From HKCCE3408 sp039191215 (GTDB taxonomy: Bacteria > Pseudomonadota > Alphaproteobacteria > Rhodobacterales > Rhodobacteraceae): 64,000 nucleotides of DNA. Made by a program: the position numbers and the translations under genes. Location of the stretch: assembly GCA_039191215.1 (NCBI GenBank), contig JBCCXT010000018.1, forward strand, positions 1 through 64,000, in the 5' to 3' direction. Within the stretch, counting starts at the first letter, position 1. Every line of letters begins with the position of its first letter. This document shows, piece after piece, positions 53,754 to 62,003 of this stretch. The notes beneath the pieces were generated by a model. That model did no database searches, was not told where the DNA came from, and saw only the letters and a list, made by a program, of their open reading frames with translations.

Positions 53754-55651
53754 AGCGCACCCTTGGCACATGCTATTATCCTGAGCATTGGCCCGAGGAT
53801 CTCTGGGCTGAGGATGCCGCACGCATGGTCGATCTTGGCCTAACCTGGGTTCGGATGGGAGAATTTTCCTGGAGCCGTGTAGAGCCGAGCCCTGGCAAAC
53901 TCTCCTTCGATTGGCTCGACCGCGCGATGGATGTGTTGGGTGATGCTGGTCTGCAGGTTGTGTTGAGCACGCCGACGGCAACCCCGCCGCGCTGGATGCT
54001 TGACCGCCACCCCGACATGTTGGCCGTGGACGCGTTGGGCCATGTGCGCGGCTTTGGATCACGGCGGCATTATTGCTTCAGCCATGGCGGCTACCGGGCG
54101 GAAGCGGCGCGCATCGCAACTCTGTTCGCCGAACGCTACGCCCGGCACCCCGCTTTGGCGGCCTGGCAGACGGACAATGAATACGGCTGCCATGACACGA
54201 CGCTGTCATATTCAAAAGCCGCGCGGGCTGCGTTTCGAGATTGGCTGGCACAGCGCTACCAATCGGTTGATGCGCTAAACCGCGCCTGGGGCAACGTGTT
54301 TTGGTCGATGGACTACCAATCGATCGACCAGATCGAGCTGCCAAATCTGACGGTAACTGAACCAAATCCGGCGCACGTGATGGATTTTCGCCGGTTCAGC
54401 TCGGATCAGGTCGCTCGCTTCAATCAAACTCAGGTGGCTGCGATCCGGCGCCATTCGACGGCACCCATCAGCCACAATTTCATGGGCGGCGTCACCGAGT
54501 TCGATCATTTCGTTTTGGGCCAGCAGATGGAGATTGCCGCCTGGGACAGCTACCCGCTTGGATTTCTGCAAGATCGCGTTGGCGCGTCAGAAACGCAAAA
54601 GATCAGCTATGCGCGCCAGGGGGATCCGGATTTTCAGGCCTTCCACCATGATCTCTACCGCGCGGTGGGGCAGGGGCGATGGTGGGTGATGGAACAGCAA
54701 CCGGGCCCGGTAAACTGGGCGCCCGTGAATACAATTCCGCTGCCCGGCATGGTGCGCTTATGGACTTGGGAGGCCTTTGCTCATGGCGCAGAAGCGGTCT
54801 GCTACTTTCGCTGGCGCCAAGCGCCGTTTGGCCAAGAACAAATGCATACTGGATTATTGCGCCCCGATCATGCGCCGGCACCTGGCTGGGCCGAAGCCGA
54901 AGCGGTTGCATCCGAGTTACGCGATTGGCCTGAGGTCGAGCAAAGCCAGGCGCCGGTTGCCCTGATCTTCGACTACCAAGCCGCCTGGAGCTGGGACGTC
55001 CAGCCACAGGGCGAAGCGTGCAGCTATTTGCGGCTGATCCTCGACATTTATCGCGCGCTGAGACGGCTTGGATTGTCAATCGACATTCTCGCGCCTGATG
55101 CCGACCTGTCTGGTTATCAGTTGGTCATGGCGCCGGGCCTCGAAATGCCGCCCGACGACCTGGTCGAAAGGGCGTATGCGCACGGCGTGGTGCTCTGCCT
55201 GGGGCCGCGATTTGGCTCAAAGACCTGGGAATTTGCCATTCCGGTGCCGCTTCCGCCGAACGTGCCGGGCCTGGACATCCAGGTTACGCGCGTTGAAACC
55301 CTGGCAGAAGGGGATAAGGTCGCAGCGCGTGGCGGCGGTGCGGTGCAGTATTGGCGCGAAGAGGTCGAGACGACGCGGGCGCCCGTTTTCGTCGACAGGC
55401 TCGGCAACCCCATCCTGGCTGCAAAAGACAGGCTGCACTACCTGACGTCATGGCCGGATGCGATGCTGGCAAACCGTGTGCTTCACCATCTGTGCGACAT
55501 TGCAAATATCGAGACGACGATCTTGCCCGAAGGCTTGCGGCTGCGCGAAGCAGGCGGGCAGCGCTTCTTGTTCAATTACGGATCGAAAGAGGTCAAATTT
55601 GGCGGCCACACCATCCCTGTAGCGGGCGTCGTTTTGGGATTTTCCGGTTGA
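53750..55651 (+). CDS. beta-galactosidase, GH42
   Basis: A 633-residue cytoplasmic enzyme from GTG 53750 ('VKRTLGTCYYPEHWPEdlWaeDaarMvdLGLtWVRmGEFsWSrvEP'). The acid/base is E144 in 'QTDNEYGCHDT' and the nucleophile is E315 in 'WVMEQQPGPVNW'. The trimerisation/flavodoxin-like domain follows, then a small beta domain. It hydrolyses beta-galactosides, so the operon handles both anomers. The very long upstream open frame in the same phase overlaps the lactonase and is not coding. Confidence 0.95.
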   Translation: MKRTLGTCYYPEHWPEDLWAEDAARMVDLGLTWVRMGEFSWSRVEPSPGKLSFDWLDRAMDVLGDAGLQVVLSTPTATPPRWMLDRHPDMLAVDALGHVRGFGSRRHYCFSHGGYRAEAARIATLFAERYARHPALAAWQTDNEYGCHDTTLSYSKAARAAFRDWLAQRYQSVDALNRAWGNVFWSMDYQSIDQIELPNLTVTEPNPAHVMDFRRFSSDQVARFNQTQVAAIRRHSTAPISHNFMGGVTEFDHFVLGQQMEIAAWDSYPLGFLQDRVGASETQKISYARQGDPDFQAFHHDLYRAVGQGRWWVMEQQPGPVNWAPVNTIPLPGMVRLWTWEAFAHGAEAVCYFRWRQAPFGQEQMHTGLLRPDHAPAPGWAEAEAVASELRDWPEVEQSQAPVALIFDYQAAWSWDVQPQGEACSYLRLILDIYRALRRLGLSIDILAPDADLSGYQLVMAPGLEMPPDDLVERAYAHGVVLCLGPRFGSKTWEFAIPVPLPPNVPGLDIQVTRVETLAEGDKVAARGGGAVQYWREEVETTRAPVFVDRLGNPILAAKDRLHYLTSWPDAMLANRVLHHLCDIANIETTILPEGLRLREAGGQRFLFNYGSKEVKFGGHTIPVAGVVLGFSG

Positions 55652-55688
55652 CGATGGCAATCACCTGTCTTACGCCCCGACTGCCCGT

Positions 55689-55765
55689 GGCGGAGTAGCT
55701 CAGTTGGTTAGAGCAGCGGAATCATAATCCGCGTGTCGGGGGTTCAAGTCCCTCCTCCGCTACCA
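55689..55765 (+). tRNA. tRNA-Met (CAT), elongator type
   Basis: A 77-nt cloverleaf: acceptor GGCGGAG/CTCCGCT (first pair G-U), D arm with AGTTGGTTAGA, anticodon stem GCGGA/TCCGC around loop ATCATAA (anticodon CAT at 34-36), T arm with GGTTCAAGTCC, and an encoded 3' CCA. The initiator-specific three G-C pairs are absent. Elongator Met is more likely than Ile2(CAT), but the two cannot be fully separated without comparison. It stands at the left edge of a region of altered gene content. Confidence 0.93.
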
Positions 55766-55829
55766 AAAATTCACTAAATAACAGACGACTAACCAGCGGG
55801 CCAAAGCGACTCGTTGCTGCAAATTGCCA

Positions 55830-56072
55830 TTACACACACCTTACACAACACGACACAGTTTTCGTGGAGGGTTGGTTTGGCCGAAAAACACACGGAGCTG
55901 GGCGGAAAAGTTCACGTCTACCGTTGCGCTGCAGCGTCACGCCGATCCGCCGGTAGCCGAACCGACGGCGCTTGGCTGCGACGGCCTTCAGCCACCGTGC
56001 GTTCGACTGTCGACGCTCCGCTGCGACTTTGGCCTTGAACTCAGGGCTGTGTTTTTCGCATTTCGCCATCAT
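55830..56072 (-). mobile_element. IS3-family transposase remnant (orfA and orfB pieces fused)
   Basis: A degraded 80-codon frame. It begins with an OrfA-like N-terminus ('EKHSPEFKAKVAAE', the usual start of IS3-group helix-turn-helix proteins) and, about 20 residues on, switches to an OrfB segment ('RRRFGYRRIGVTLQRNG', from the start of the integrase region). The intervening several hundred bases of a normal element are missing, and the end is unrelated. No terminal repeats were found. It is inactive scar DNA next to the tRNA. Confidence 0.65.
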
Positions 56073-56183
56073 TCGACCATGGTCCTCGAACCGATGGCGG
56101 ACAAGGTCTAATTCCCCTTCTTGTCGAAGACCCGCAGACAACAAATCATAGCTTACGTCAGTGCCCCAATTCCGGGGGGTAGC

Positions 56184-56393
56184 TCAAAGCGCATCATCGA
56201 AGGACTGGCAGATATGTTCTTCGGTGAGGTAACCGGAAGAAAAGCGGCTTCGATATTCGTTCGTGCCAAGCGAAGTGTAGCGATCATCTAATCGGACCAG
56301 CATGCTATCAAACTGAACGTCACTTAGGCTGCCCTGCGCTGGGAGATGCCTGCCGCTATCGTGGAAATGATGAAACATAACCGCGTAGGCCAC
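56184..56393 (-). pseudogene. truncated polysaccharide deacetylase (N-terminal part)
   Basis: About 69 codons from GTG 56393 read 'AVMFHHFHdsgrHlpAQGSlSdvqFdsMLvrLddrYt...sgyLteeHICqSFDDAL'. This resembles the first part of NodB-type deacetylases found in surface-glycan clusters, which run 'yHHFHd..hp..QGSiS...Fe.ML...'. The frame stops exactly at the metal-binding F-D-D motif, so the catalytic domain is missing. The frame stays open upstream to 56603 but without homology I recognise. Base composition is visibly less GC-rich than in the flanking genes. Confidence 0.55.
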
Positions 56394-56634
56394 GTGACCA
56401 AGATCTATTCTGTCTAAACCGTGCCGGGTTTGCCGGACACTGCTGAGTGTCAAGAACACCGCGCATCTTTTTGGCCCAGGTTTTTTTCGTATATACCGAC
56501 CTTGCAGGTAGCCGAAAGGCAACATCAATCGGCATCGAAGACCGATCCTGGAAATAGGAGGCCAAATGTTTCGAATACGGCCAGGGCGACCGGACACTTT
56601 CAAGTGCTTATCGTTTCCTTCGGGACTTGGGTGA

Positions 56635-57600
56635 GTGCTGCGTATCGCTCGCCGTCCCCGCGTCAGATTCCTGTGCCGTTCAAGCGGGGGCTATCTTGGC
56701 AGCACGCAGATGCGCGGCGTCCAGTTGTGCGATCTTGCGCGTAGCATCCTCGGCGATCGCTATGATTTCGCGGTCCAGTACGTGCCGAACCTCGGGAAGC
56801 TCGGGCTCGAGGCTGCGTGGATCGCGCTTCAACCGCGTGGTACAGTCTACATCTTCGTGAAGGACACCGTGGACCGCTTTTCGCCGGAGGGGCTGGTGCG
56901 GCTGCGCGACCGCGCGGCAGGTACGGCGCTTGACTATATCGATCGACATCTACACCTGATGCCGCCCCAGGGCATCGATCTGCATGTCTCGGCATCCGTT
57001 TCTGGCGTTCAGGCGATGAAGGATCGGATCGCACGGGTGTCCGGCACCGACGAGGCCATCGAGGGCGACGTTGTCCGTCTCCTGCATGGGGTGGATCGCC
57101 GGATCCACGATCTGGCCAAGGCCCGCCAGGACCGGCTCCGCCCGGTATACCTGGGAAGCCTGCATATCCCGACAATCCCGCCGGACATCGAACAGCGGAT
57201 GACGATCCTCGATGCGACAACCACACAGAAGATGACGGAAAACTTCAGGGCCGTCGCTGGTCACAACTTTCACTACGCAGTCCGTCAACCCAAGACTTGG
57301 CCGGGCATCCGTGGCCGAAAGCCTTTCACCAAGGGGTTCACGGCGGCGGTTCTTGGCGCGAACATCTTGACCCATGCCGACGAAGACGACGCCCTGCCGC
57401 TTCTGGGATCAACCTATCCCTACATGGCGCCATCCACCGATCACGACGCAATCCGCCAGGTCTTCGCCCGGGCTGAGCGGACATTCGGCGGCCCAGAGTG
57501 GCAGAGGGCTCTATCACAGACAGCAAGGCTGGCGGAATTGGTAGCGCCAAAGGCGCAAGCAGCGGAACTGGAGGCAATTGTACGACGCCTATTATCCTGA
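56635..57600 (+). CDS. putative GT-B fold glycosyltransferase, unassigned
   Basis: A 321-residue protein, probably from GTG 56635. It begins 'RFLCRSsGGYLGSTQmRGVQLcDLARsiLGdrYdfavqYvP', like the Gly-rich N-terminal loop of GT-B transferases. A Rossmann-like C-terminal half ends 'GANILtHadEDDAlPLLGstYPYmapStDhdAiRqvfaraertFGGPEWqraL', resembling the nucleotide-sugar-binding region of such enzymes. There is no signal peptide. The region encodes surface-glycan functions, which fits, but the reaction is unknown. Confidence 0.65.
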   Translation: MLRIARRPRVRFLCRSSGGYLGSTQMRGVQLCDLARSILGDRYDFAVQYVPNLGKLGLEAAWIALQPRGTVYIFVKDTVDRFSPEGLVRLRDRAAGTALDYIDRHLHLMPPQGIDLHVSASVSGVQAMKDRIARVSGTDEAIEGDVVRLLHGVDRRIHDLAKARQDRLRPVYLGSLHIPTIPPDIEQRMTILDATTTQKMTENFRAVAGHNFHYAVRQPKTWPGIRGRKPFTKGFTAAVLGANILTHADEDDALPLLGSTYPYMAPSTDHDAIRQVFARAERTFGGPEWQRALSQTARLAELVAPKAQAAELEAIVRRLLS

Positions 57601-57698
57601 CCGTTGATTGCCGCATTGTCTCTGGTTTGGGCGGAGACCGGCGTCTATGTAATAGCCAAACGCAGCAAAGTTTCGACAATGTCCGATAGTGGGGTGGG

Positions 57699-58454
57699 AT
57701 GTTCAGAAAACTGAAGGAACGACGGGCCCGCAAGCGGCTTAGAACCAATCCCGAACCTGGCTTCCGGCCCATGAGTGGACGCCACTACCACGACGTGCTG
57801 ATCGAGGTCGAAAAGCGGATTGCACCGGATTGGTATGTGGAAATCGGATCACGTACGGGAACGTCCATCGCGCACCGTTCGTGCAGTTTCGTTGCCATTG
57901 ACCCAGTCTTTCAGATTGAAGCCGACGTGTTCAACTCCTCACATCAGATGCATTTCATTCAACAGACCAGCGATGCCTTCTTTGCGAGCGGGTTTTTCGA
58001 AAAACTTGGGATTTTGGCGGACTTTGCTTTCATCGACGGTATGCACCAGTTCGAATTCGCGCTGCGGGATTTCATCAACCTGGAAAAGGTGATGGCCTCT
58101 GACGGGCTCGTCTTCCTCCACGATGTTTGCCCCTACGATCACAGCATGGCAGGGCGGGAACCTTCAGCGGATATGCCCGGGGCATGGACTGGGGATGTCT
58201 GGAAGACAATCGTCATCTTGACAGAACTGCGTCCCGACTTGCGCGTTGAGGTCTTGAATGCAGCAAGCACCGGGCTTGCCTGCGTCAGAACTCTCGACCC
58301 CCAAAACACCACCCTCACAGATGAATACGATGCTATTGTAGCGCGCTATCGCGACGTTTCCCTCGCCGATTACGGCGTCGAAGACTATTACAGGCTGGTT
58401 GCTCCACGAGACCCTGACGATTTCCTCGCCGAGCTTAGCCCACGTCCGAGTTGA
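57699..58454 (+). CDS. class I SAM-dependent methyltransferase
   Basis: A 251-residue protein of the Methyltransf_24 type. The SAM motif is 'WYVEIGSRTGTSIAhrsCsFVAIDPvFqi', and 'ilADFaFIDGMHqFEFaLRDFINLEkvMasDGLVFLHDvcPydh' is the typical central block with the acidic F-I-D-G-x-H motif. The basic N-terminus (R/K-rich, first 17 residues) may bind membrane or nucleic acid. It probably methylates a glycan, given its neighbours; substrate unknown. Confidence 0.8.
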   Translation: MFRKLKERRARKRLRTNPEPGFRPMSGRHYHDVLIEVEKRIAPDWYVEIGSRTGTSIAHRSCSFVAIDPVFQIEADVFNSSHQMHFIQQTSDAFFASGFFEKLGILADFAFIDGMHQFEFALRDFINLEKVMASDGLVFLHDVCPYDHSMAGREPSADMPGAWTGDVWKTIVILTELRPDLRVEVLNAASTGLACVRTLDPQNTTLTDEYDAIVARYRDVSLADYGVEDYYRLVAPRDPDDFLAELSPRPS

Positions 58455-58485
58455 CGCCTGCCTCAAGCGGCTGCGATGGCGCCGC

Positions 58486-59589
58486 TCAATCGATCAAATG
58501 TTTTCGCAGTACCGCCGCGAGATCTTCGCCATCGGGCACGGGTCGGAGAAATTGGCGGACACGTGCGTCGCCCGCGCGTCGGACGGTGTCTGGCAGAGGC
58601 CCGGGCCATTGCAAGATTTGCAGTCCCTCGTTCCGCGCCTTGCGGCGCGTCAAGATGCCAAGACGCTTTGGGGTCAGGTCTCGACCCAGATCAAGCAGCA
58701 GGGTTGGAACCGACAAAAGGTGGCAGAACCCTGTGGTCATCGAGTTGTGCGTCAAAGCAAGGGCCGCATTCTGAAGCACACCGGGCGTGTCGCCCCGAAC
58801 TATGCGAAACGCCGGGTCGAACGCCTCGGCGTAGGCGGAAGGAGCATTGGGATGGAGGCAAACGGCGACGGGGTGCCCGGTTTTGTTGGATAGGTCGCTA
58901 AGACATGCATTCACTGCTGCATGGTAGGCCGCTGCCTTTTGGGTATCGAAAAAACGCTCCTCTGCGACGCTGTCGTTGTCGGCAAAAGTGTGTGTCACTG
59001 CCTGATCGAGAAAGGCGATCACTTGCGGTCCGTCTATGGCGACGGCCTTATATAAACTGTCTGCGTCGTTATGATTGACCGGAATGATGTCCGTCTGTGG
59101 CGTAACCTCGGGGAAGTCGAACGCACCAAGCTCATTTGTAAAGAGGTGCCGCGGTGGCTTCGCTGTGGTCTTCTTGCGCCTTTGCCAATGCCGGAGACGC
59201 TGCCGTAACCCAAGTATGCCCTGCGTGTCGTAGCGTCGACCGTTCGACAGATCGCGCATGTCACCGCGCACGAAAAGAATGCCCCAATCCGACCCGCTCA
59301 CTGCATCCACGAGCGCCCTGCGCTGTTCGGACCATTCCAACCCCACGACAAGAACATAGTCAAAGGCGCGTTTGTCGAAGAAAATACGTGCGTCTTCAGC
59401 TGTGTCGAGACGCAAGACATGCTCACCCGCCACTCTGTCGTCATATCTGGATTTCCATTCCCAGGGTTTTGCGAAGGGGCTGACATCGACGAATGTTTCG
59501 AAGAGCTCAGACAGCACCTCAGACCCGCCACTCTCGCTTAACATGCGTTCCCGAACACCGTTGGCAAACACCACTGCCCGACCCATCAA
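58486..59589 (-). CDS. unassigned protein, candidate nonulosonosyl transferase
   Basis: A 367-residue soluble protein, translationally coupled to neuA by a 4-bp overlap. It shows 'viAFLDQavthtFAdndsvaeerFFDtqkAaAYhaaVnacLsdLsnkTGhPVAVcLHPNA' and later 'gvLQNAALaLTHNSMTTGFChLLsVPtLLLdL'. An H-P dipeptide after a beta strand, followed by a Ser/Thr motif in an 'a..a..lt.nS' context, is the layout of several GT-B sialyltransferase families. I do not recognise the family itself. As last gene of a CMP-nonulosonate operon, a sugar transferase role is a reasonable guess only. Confidence 0.7.
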   Translation of the reverse strand: MMGRAVVFANGVRERMLSESGGSEVLSELFETFVDVSPFAKPWEWKSRYDDRVAGEHVLRLDTAEDARIFFDKRAFDYVLVVGLEWSEQRRALVDAVSGSDWGILFVRGDMRDLSNGRRYDTQGILGLRQRLRHWQRRKKTTAKPPRHLFTNELGAFDFPEVTPQTDIIPVNHNDADSLYKAVAIDGPQVIAFLDQAVTHTFADNDSVAEERFFDTQKAAAYHAAVNACLSDLSNKTGHPVAVCLHPNAPSAYAEAFDPAFRIVRGDTPGVLQNAALALTHNSMTTGFCHLLSVPTLLLDLGRDLTPKRLGILTRRKARNEGLQILQWPGPLPDTVRRAGDARVRQFLRPVPDGEDLAAVLRKHLID

Positions 59590-60326
59590 TCTCTATCCTT
59601 TGCGACAGATTTCGACGTCCCAAATTGACGGCCTTCGTTCATCACATCGATGCTCATACTTTCGCAAAGACCGCGCGCATGGTCCAAGTCTTCCGCATCG
59701 TCGATGTCCATCGCCCGCTCGGCAGGGATTTCGTAGCCGACGCTGTCTGCGTGCAAGAAGCATCGGTCGGCCAGAAATTGCTCGGGCCGGACGAAATACA
59801 TCGCGCCGTTCAAGCGTACAACATGCGGAAGGTCCTGTCGGCGCAGGCCGCTCATGGGCTCGGGAAGCAAACGGGATAAGCGCCCGTCATTCATGGCCTC
59901 AAACATGAGGTACGGGCTTTCTGTGACAGTCGTAACCGAGACGCAGGACGGCGCTGCAAATCGGTTCATGAGCGCATGGGCGGCATCGATATCAGCGCCG
60001 GTCCGGAATGGCGAAGTGGGTTGCAACAATACGGCCTGCGGGTAGCCTGGCGATTGCCTCAGTGCGTGCGCCATCACATCCACCGAACTGGCAGTGTCGG
60101 TTGACAGGCTGGCCGGACGCAGGAACGGAACATCCGCGCCAGCACTAGTGGCGGCATCGGCGATGGCCTGGTCGTCGGTGGACACAATCACCCGCGTGAC
60201 CGCCACTGCTGACTTTGCAGCGGCAATGGTCCAGGCAATCAGAGGTCGCCCCCCCAGCTCTGCGATATTCTTGCCAGGAAGCCCCTTTGAGCCTCCGCGT
60301 GCGGGAATGACAGCTAGGAGGCTCAC
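59586..60326 (-). CDS. neuA: acylneuraminate cytidylyltransferase (CMP-nonulosonate synthetase)
   Basis: A 246-residue enzyme that activates a nine-carbon acid with CTP. Signatures are 'LAVIPARGGSKGLPGKNIaeLGGrPLIAWTIaAAks', 'ViVSTDDqaIAdaAtsaGADVPFLRPasLstDtassvDVm', and 'avLLQPTSPFRtgaDIDaAh', with 'lNGAMYFvrpeqfl' and 'AmDIDdaeDLdhA' near the end. It resembles LegF/PseF as much as NeuA, so the sugar could be legionaminic or pseudaminic rather than sialic acid. It overlaps both neighbours. Confidence 0.93.
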   Translation of the reverse strand: MSLLAVIPARGGSKGLPGKNIAELGGRPLIAWTIAAAKSAVAVTRVIVSTDDQAIADAATSAGADVPFLRPASLSTDTASSVDVMAHALRQSPGYPQAVLLQPTSPFRTGADIDAAHALMNRFAAPSCVSVTTVTESPYLMFEAMNDGRLSRLLPEPMSGLRRQDLPHVVRLNGAMYFVRPEQFLADRCFLHADSVGYEIPAERAMDIDDAEDLDHARGLCESMSIDVMNEGRQFGTSKSVAKDRD

Positions 60327-61378
60327 GGATCGAACAGACTTGAGAAATCAGCCCGCGCGCGCTCCAGGTCCTCTACACGTCCGATGTCGATCCAGTAGTC
60401 CCGGATCGGAAAAACGCTGGCGAGCCGACCACTATCAACGACGCTCTGGAAAAGCTCGGGCATATCAAGCGGACGCCCAAGTTCAATAAGTGGGCGGATC
60501 TCCGGCGACAGCACGTATATGCCCGAATTTACGAACCAAGACTCGGTCGGTTTCTCCTCGATACCTGTAAGTCGGTTACCATTCGTGCGAACGACGCCAT
60601 AGGGTACCTGTACCGAGTACTCCCTTACGCCCATCGTCGCTAGCGCGCCGGTATCCATTTGGTGCTGGAGGAGCCGATCGAAACGGAGCTTCGTCAGAAT
60701 ATCGCCGTTCATGACAATGAAGGGCTCGTTCGGCCAGTCTTTCAGCAAAGGCAGAGCTCCGGCAGTCCCCATGGGCTCAGTCTCGTCGACATAGTCAATC
60801 TCTACATCCCAACTCGAGCCATCGCCAAAATGCGATCGGATCGTCTCGGCAAGATAGTTGACCGATAGCGTGAAGCGGCCGAACCCTTGTTCGATGAGCG
60901 ACTGGATCGTGATTTCCAGAAGAGGGTGGTCGCCAACCTTGAGCATCGGTTTGGCGACTGTTTCGGTTAGCGGCCTGAGCCGGGTTCCAAGCCCGCCAGC
61001 CATGATCACGACGCGGGTGTCGATGGAGGTGTGCCCGACATGGTCACCAATCCATGCCAGATCGACGACACGACCGTCGGGATCGACGACCGGCACCTGA
61101 TTGAGTGATCGCTCCCGCATGATCCGGCGAATGATCGCGCTGCCCGTTCCCGCGGAGATGGTTGAGGGATTGGTCCGCATCACGGTACCGACCGGGGATG
61201 CCATGGTTTGTCCAGCCAAGAGGCCGCGCCGAATGTCACCATCCGTCACGGTGGCAATCAGTCTACCGTCTGCGTCCACCACCAGCACCAATTGCCGAGC
61301 AAACTGGTCAATGCGCTGCATGGCCTCGCCGATCGTTGCCGTGGGCGGCAGGGTCAGGCTGGAGACATCAAATGCCAC
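60323..61378 (-). CDS. CBS-domain nucleotidyltransferase (PtmE-like)
   Basis: A 351-residue protein from GTG 61378. Two CBS motifs fill about residues 10-120 ('lvlVVDadGrLiATVTDGDIRRGLL', 'slnqvPVVDpdGrvvdLa'), followed by a sugar-1-phosphate nucleotidyltransferase domain ('VVIMAGGLGTRLRPLTETVAKPMLKVGdhPLLE', 'fIVMNGDILTklrF', 'YGVVrtngnrltgIEEKPt'). This fusion matches PtmE of Campylobacter, which makes GDP-glucosamine for legionaminic acid. Specificity for GTP is inferred from the architecture. Confidence 0.88.
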   Translation of the reverse strand: MAFDVSSLTLPPTATIGEAMQRIDQFARQLVLVVDADGRLIATVTDGDIRRGLLAGQTMASPVGTVMRTNPSTISAGTGSAIIRRIMRERSLNQVPVVDPDGRVVDLAWIGDHVGHTSIDTRVVIMAGGLGTRLRPLTETVAKPMLKVGDHPLLEITIQSLIEQGFGRFTLSVNYLAETIRSHFGDGSSWDVEIDYVDETEPMGTAGALPLLKDWPNEPFIVMNGDILTKLRFDRLLQHQMDTGALATMGVREYSVQVPYGVVRTNGNRLTGIEEKPTESWFVNSGIYVLSPEIRPLIELGRPLDMPELFQSVVDSGRLASVFPIRDYWIDIGRVEDLERARADFSSLFDP

Positions 61379-61379
61379 G

Positions 61380-62003
61380 TTATGCGCGCCTCAAAGTTCG
61401 GGCCGGGTTACCGGCAACGGTTTCTCCGGCTTCGACATCGCTCAGGACAACGGCACCCATTCCTATCATCGACCCAGCGCCTACTGTGATGCCTTCCCGA
61501 AGAATAGCACCAGCCCCGATGAAGGCACCGCGACCAATGCATACAGCGCCGTTCAACCTCGCCCCCGGCGAAATGGTGGCAAAATCGCCAACAACACAGT
61601 CGTGTTCTACACTTGCATGAATGTTAATGAAAACATGGCGGCCAATGGTGACATCGGCCGTCGTGATCGCGCCTGGACAGATGATCGCCCCGGCCCCAAT
61701 TCCGGAGGGATCAAGGATGACCGCATCGTCGCTTAGGAGGGTTCGAGCGATAGCACCCGCAGCCTCTGCACGCTCGGCGATGCACTGCCGAAGTTCGGGT
61801 TCGCCAACGGCAACGGTAAAAGTGCGTTTCGCGATTTGGGTTAGGAATGCCTCCTCGGCAATCACTGGATAGTCGTTGAGCGGCGCAGAGGCCGCGACGT
61901 CAACGAACATGATCCTAGAATCGCCGCAATGCCGGGCCGCCCACGGCATGATCGCGCGTGCGGCGCCACCAGTTCCGAACAGTCCGAACGCCGCTTCAGT
62001 CAT
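61380..62003 (-). CDS. NeuD/LegH-like left-handed beta-helix acyltransferase
   Basis: A 207-residue protein from ATG 62003, chosen because GGGAG lies 5 bases upstream and the start overlaps the neuB end by 8 bp; the frame is open to 62039. A Rossmann-like N-terminal part ('aFGLFGTGGAARAImPwaa') is followed by hexapeptide repeats ('GaGAIICPGAittaDVtIGrHVFINIHaSVEHDCVVGDFATISPGARLNGAVcIGrGaFIGAGAILREGItVGAGSMIGMGAVVLsDV'). It probably acetylates an amino or hydroxyl group on the nonulosonate or its precursor. Confidence 0.88.
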   Translation of the reverse strand: MTEAAFGLFGTGGAARAIMPWAARHCGDSRIMFVDVAASAPLNDYPVIAEEAFLTQIAKRTFTVAVGEPELRQCIAERAEAAGAIARTLLSDDAVILDPSGIGAGAIICPGAITTADVTIGRHVFINIHASVEHDCVVGDFATISPGARLNGAVCIGRGAFIGAGAILREGITVGAGSMIGMGAVVLSDVEAGETVAGNPARTLRRA

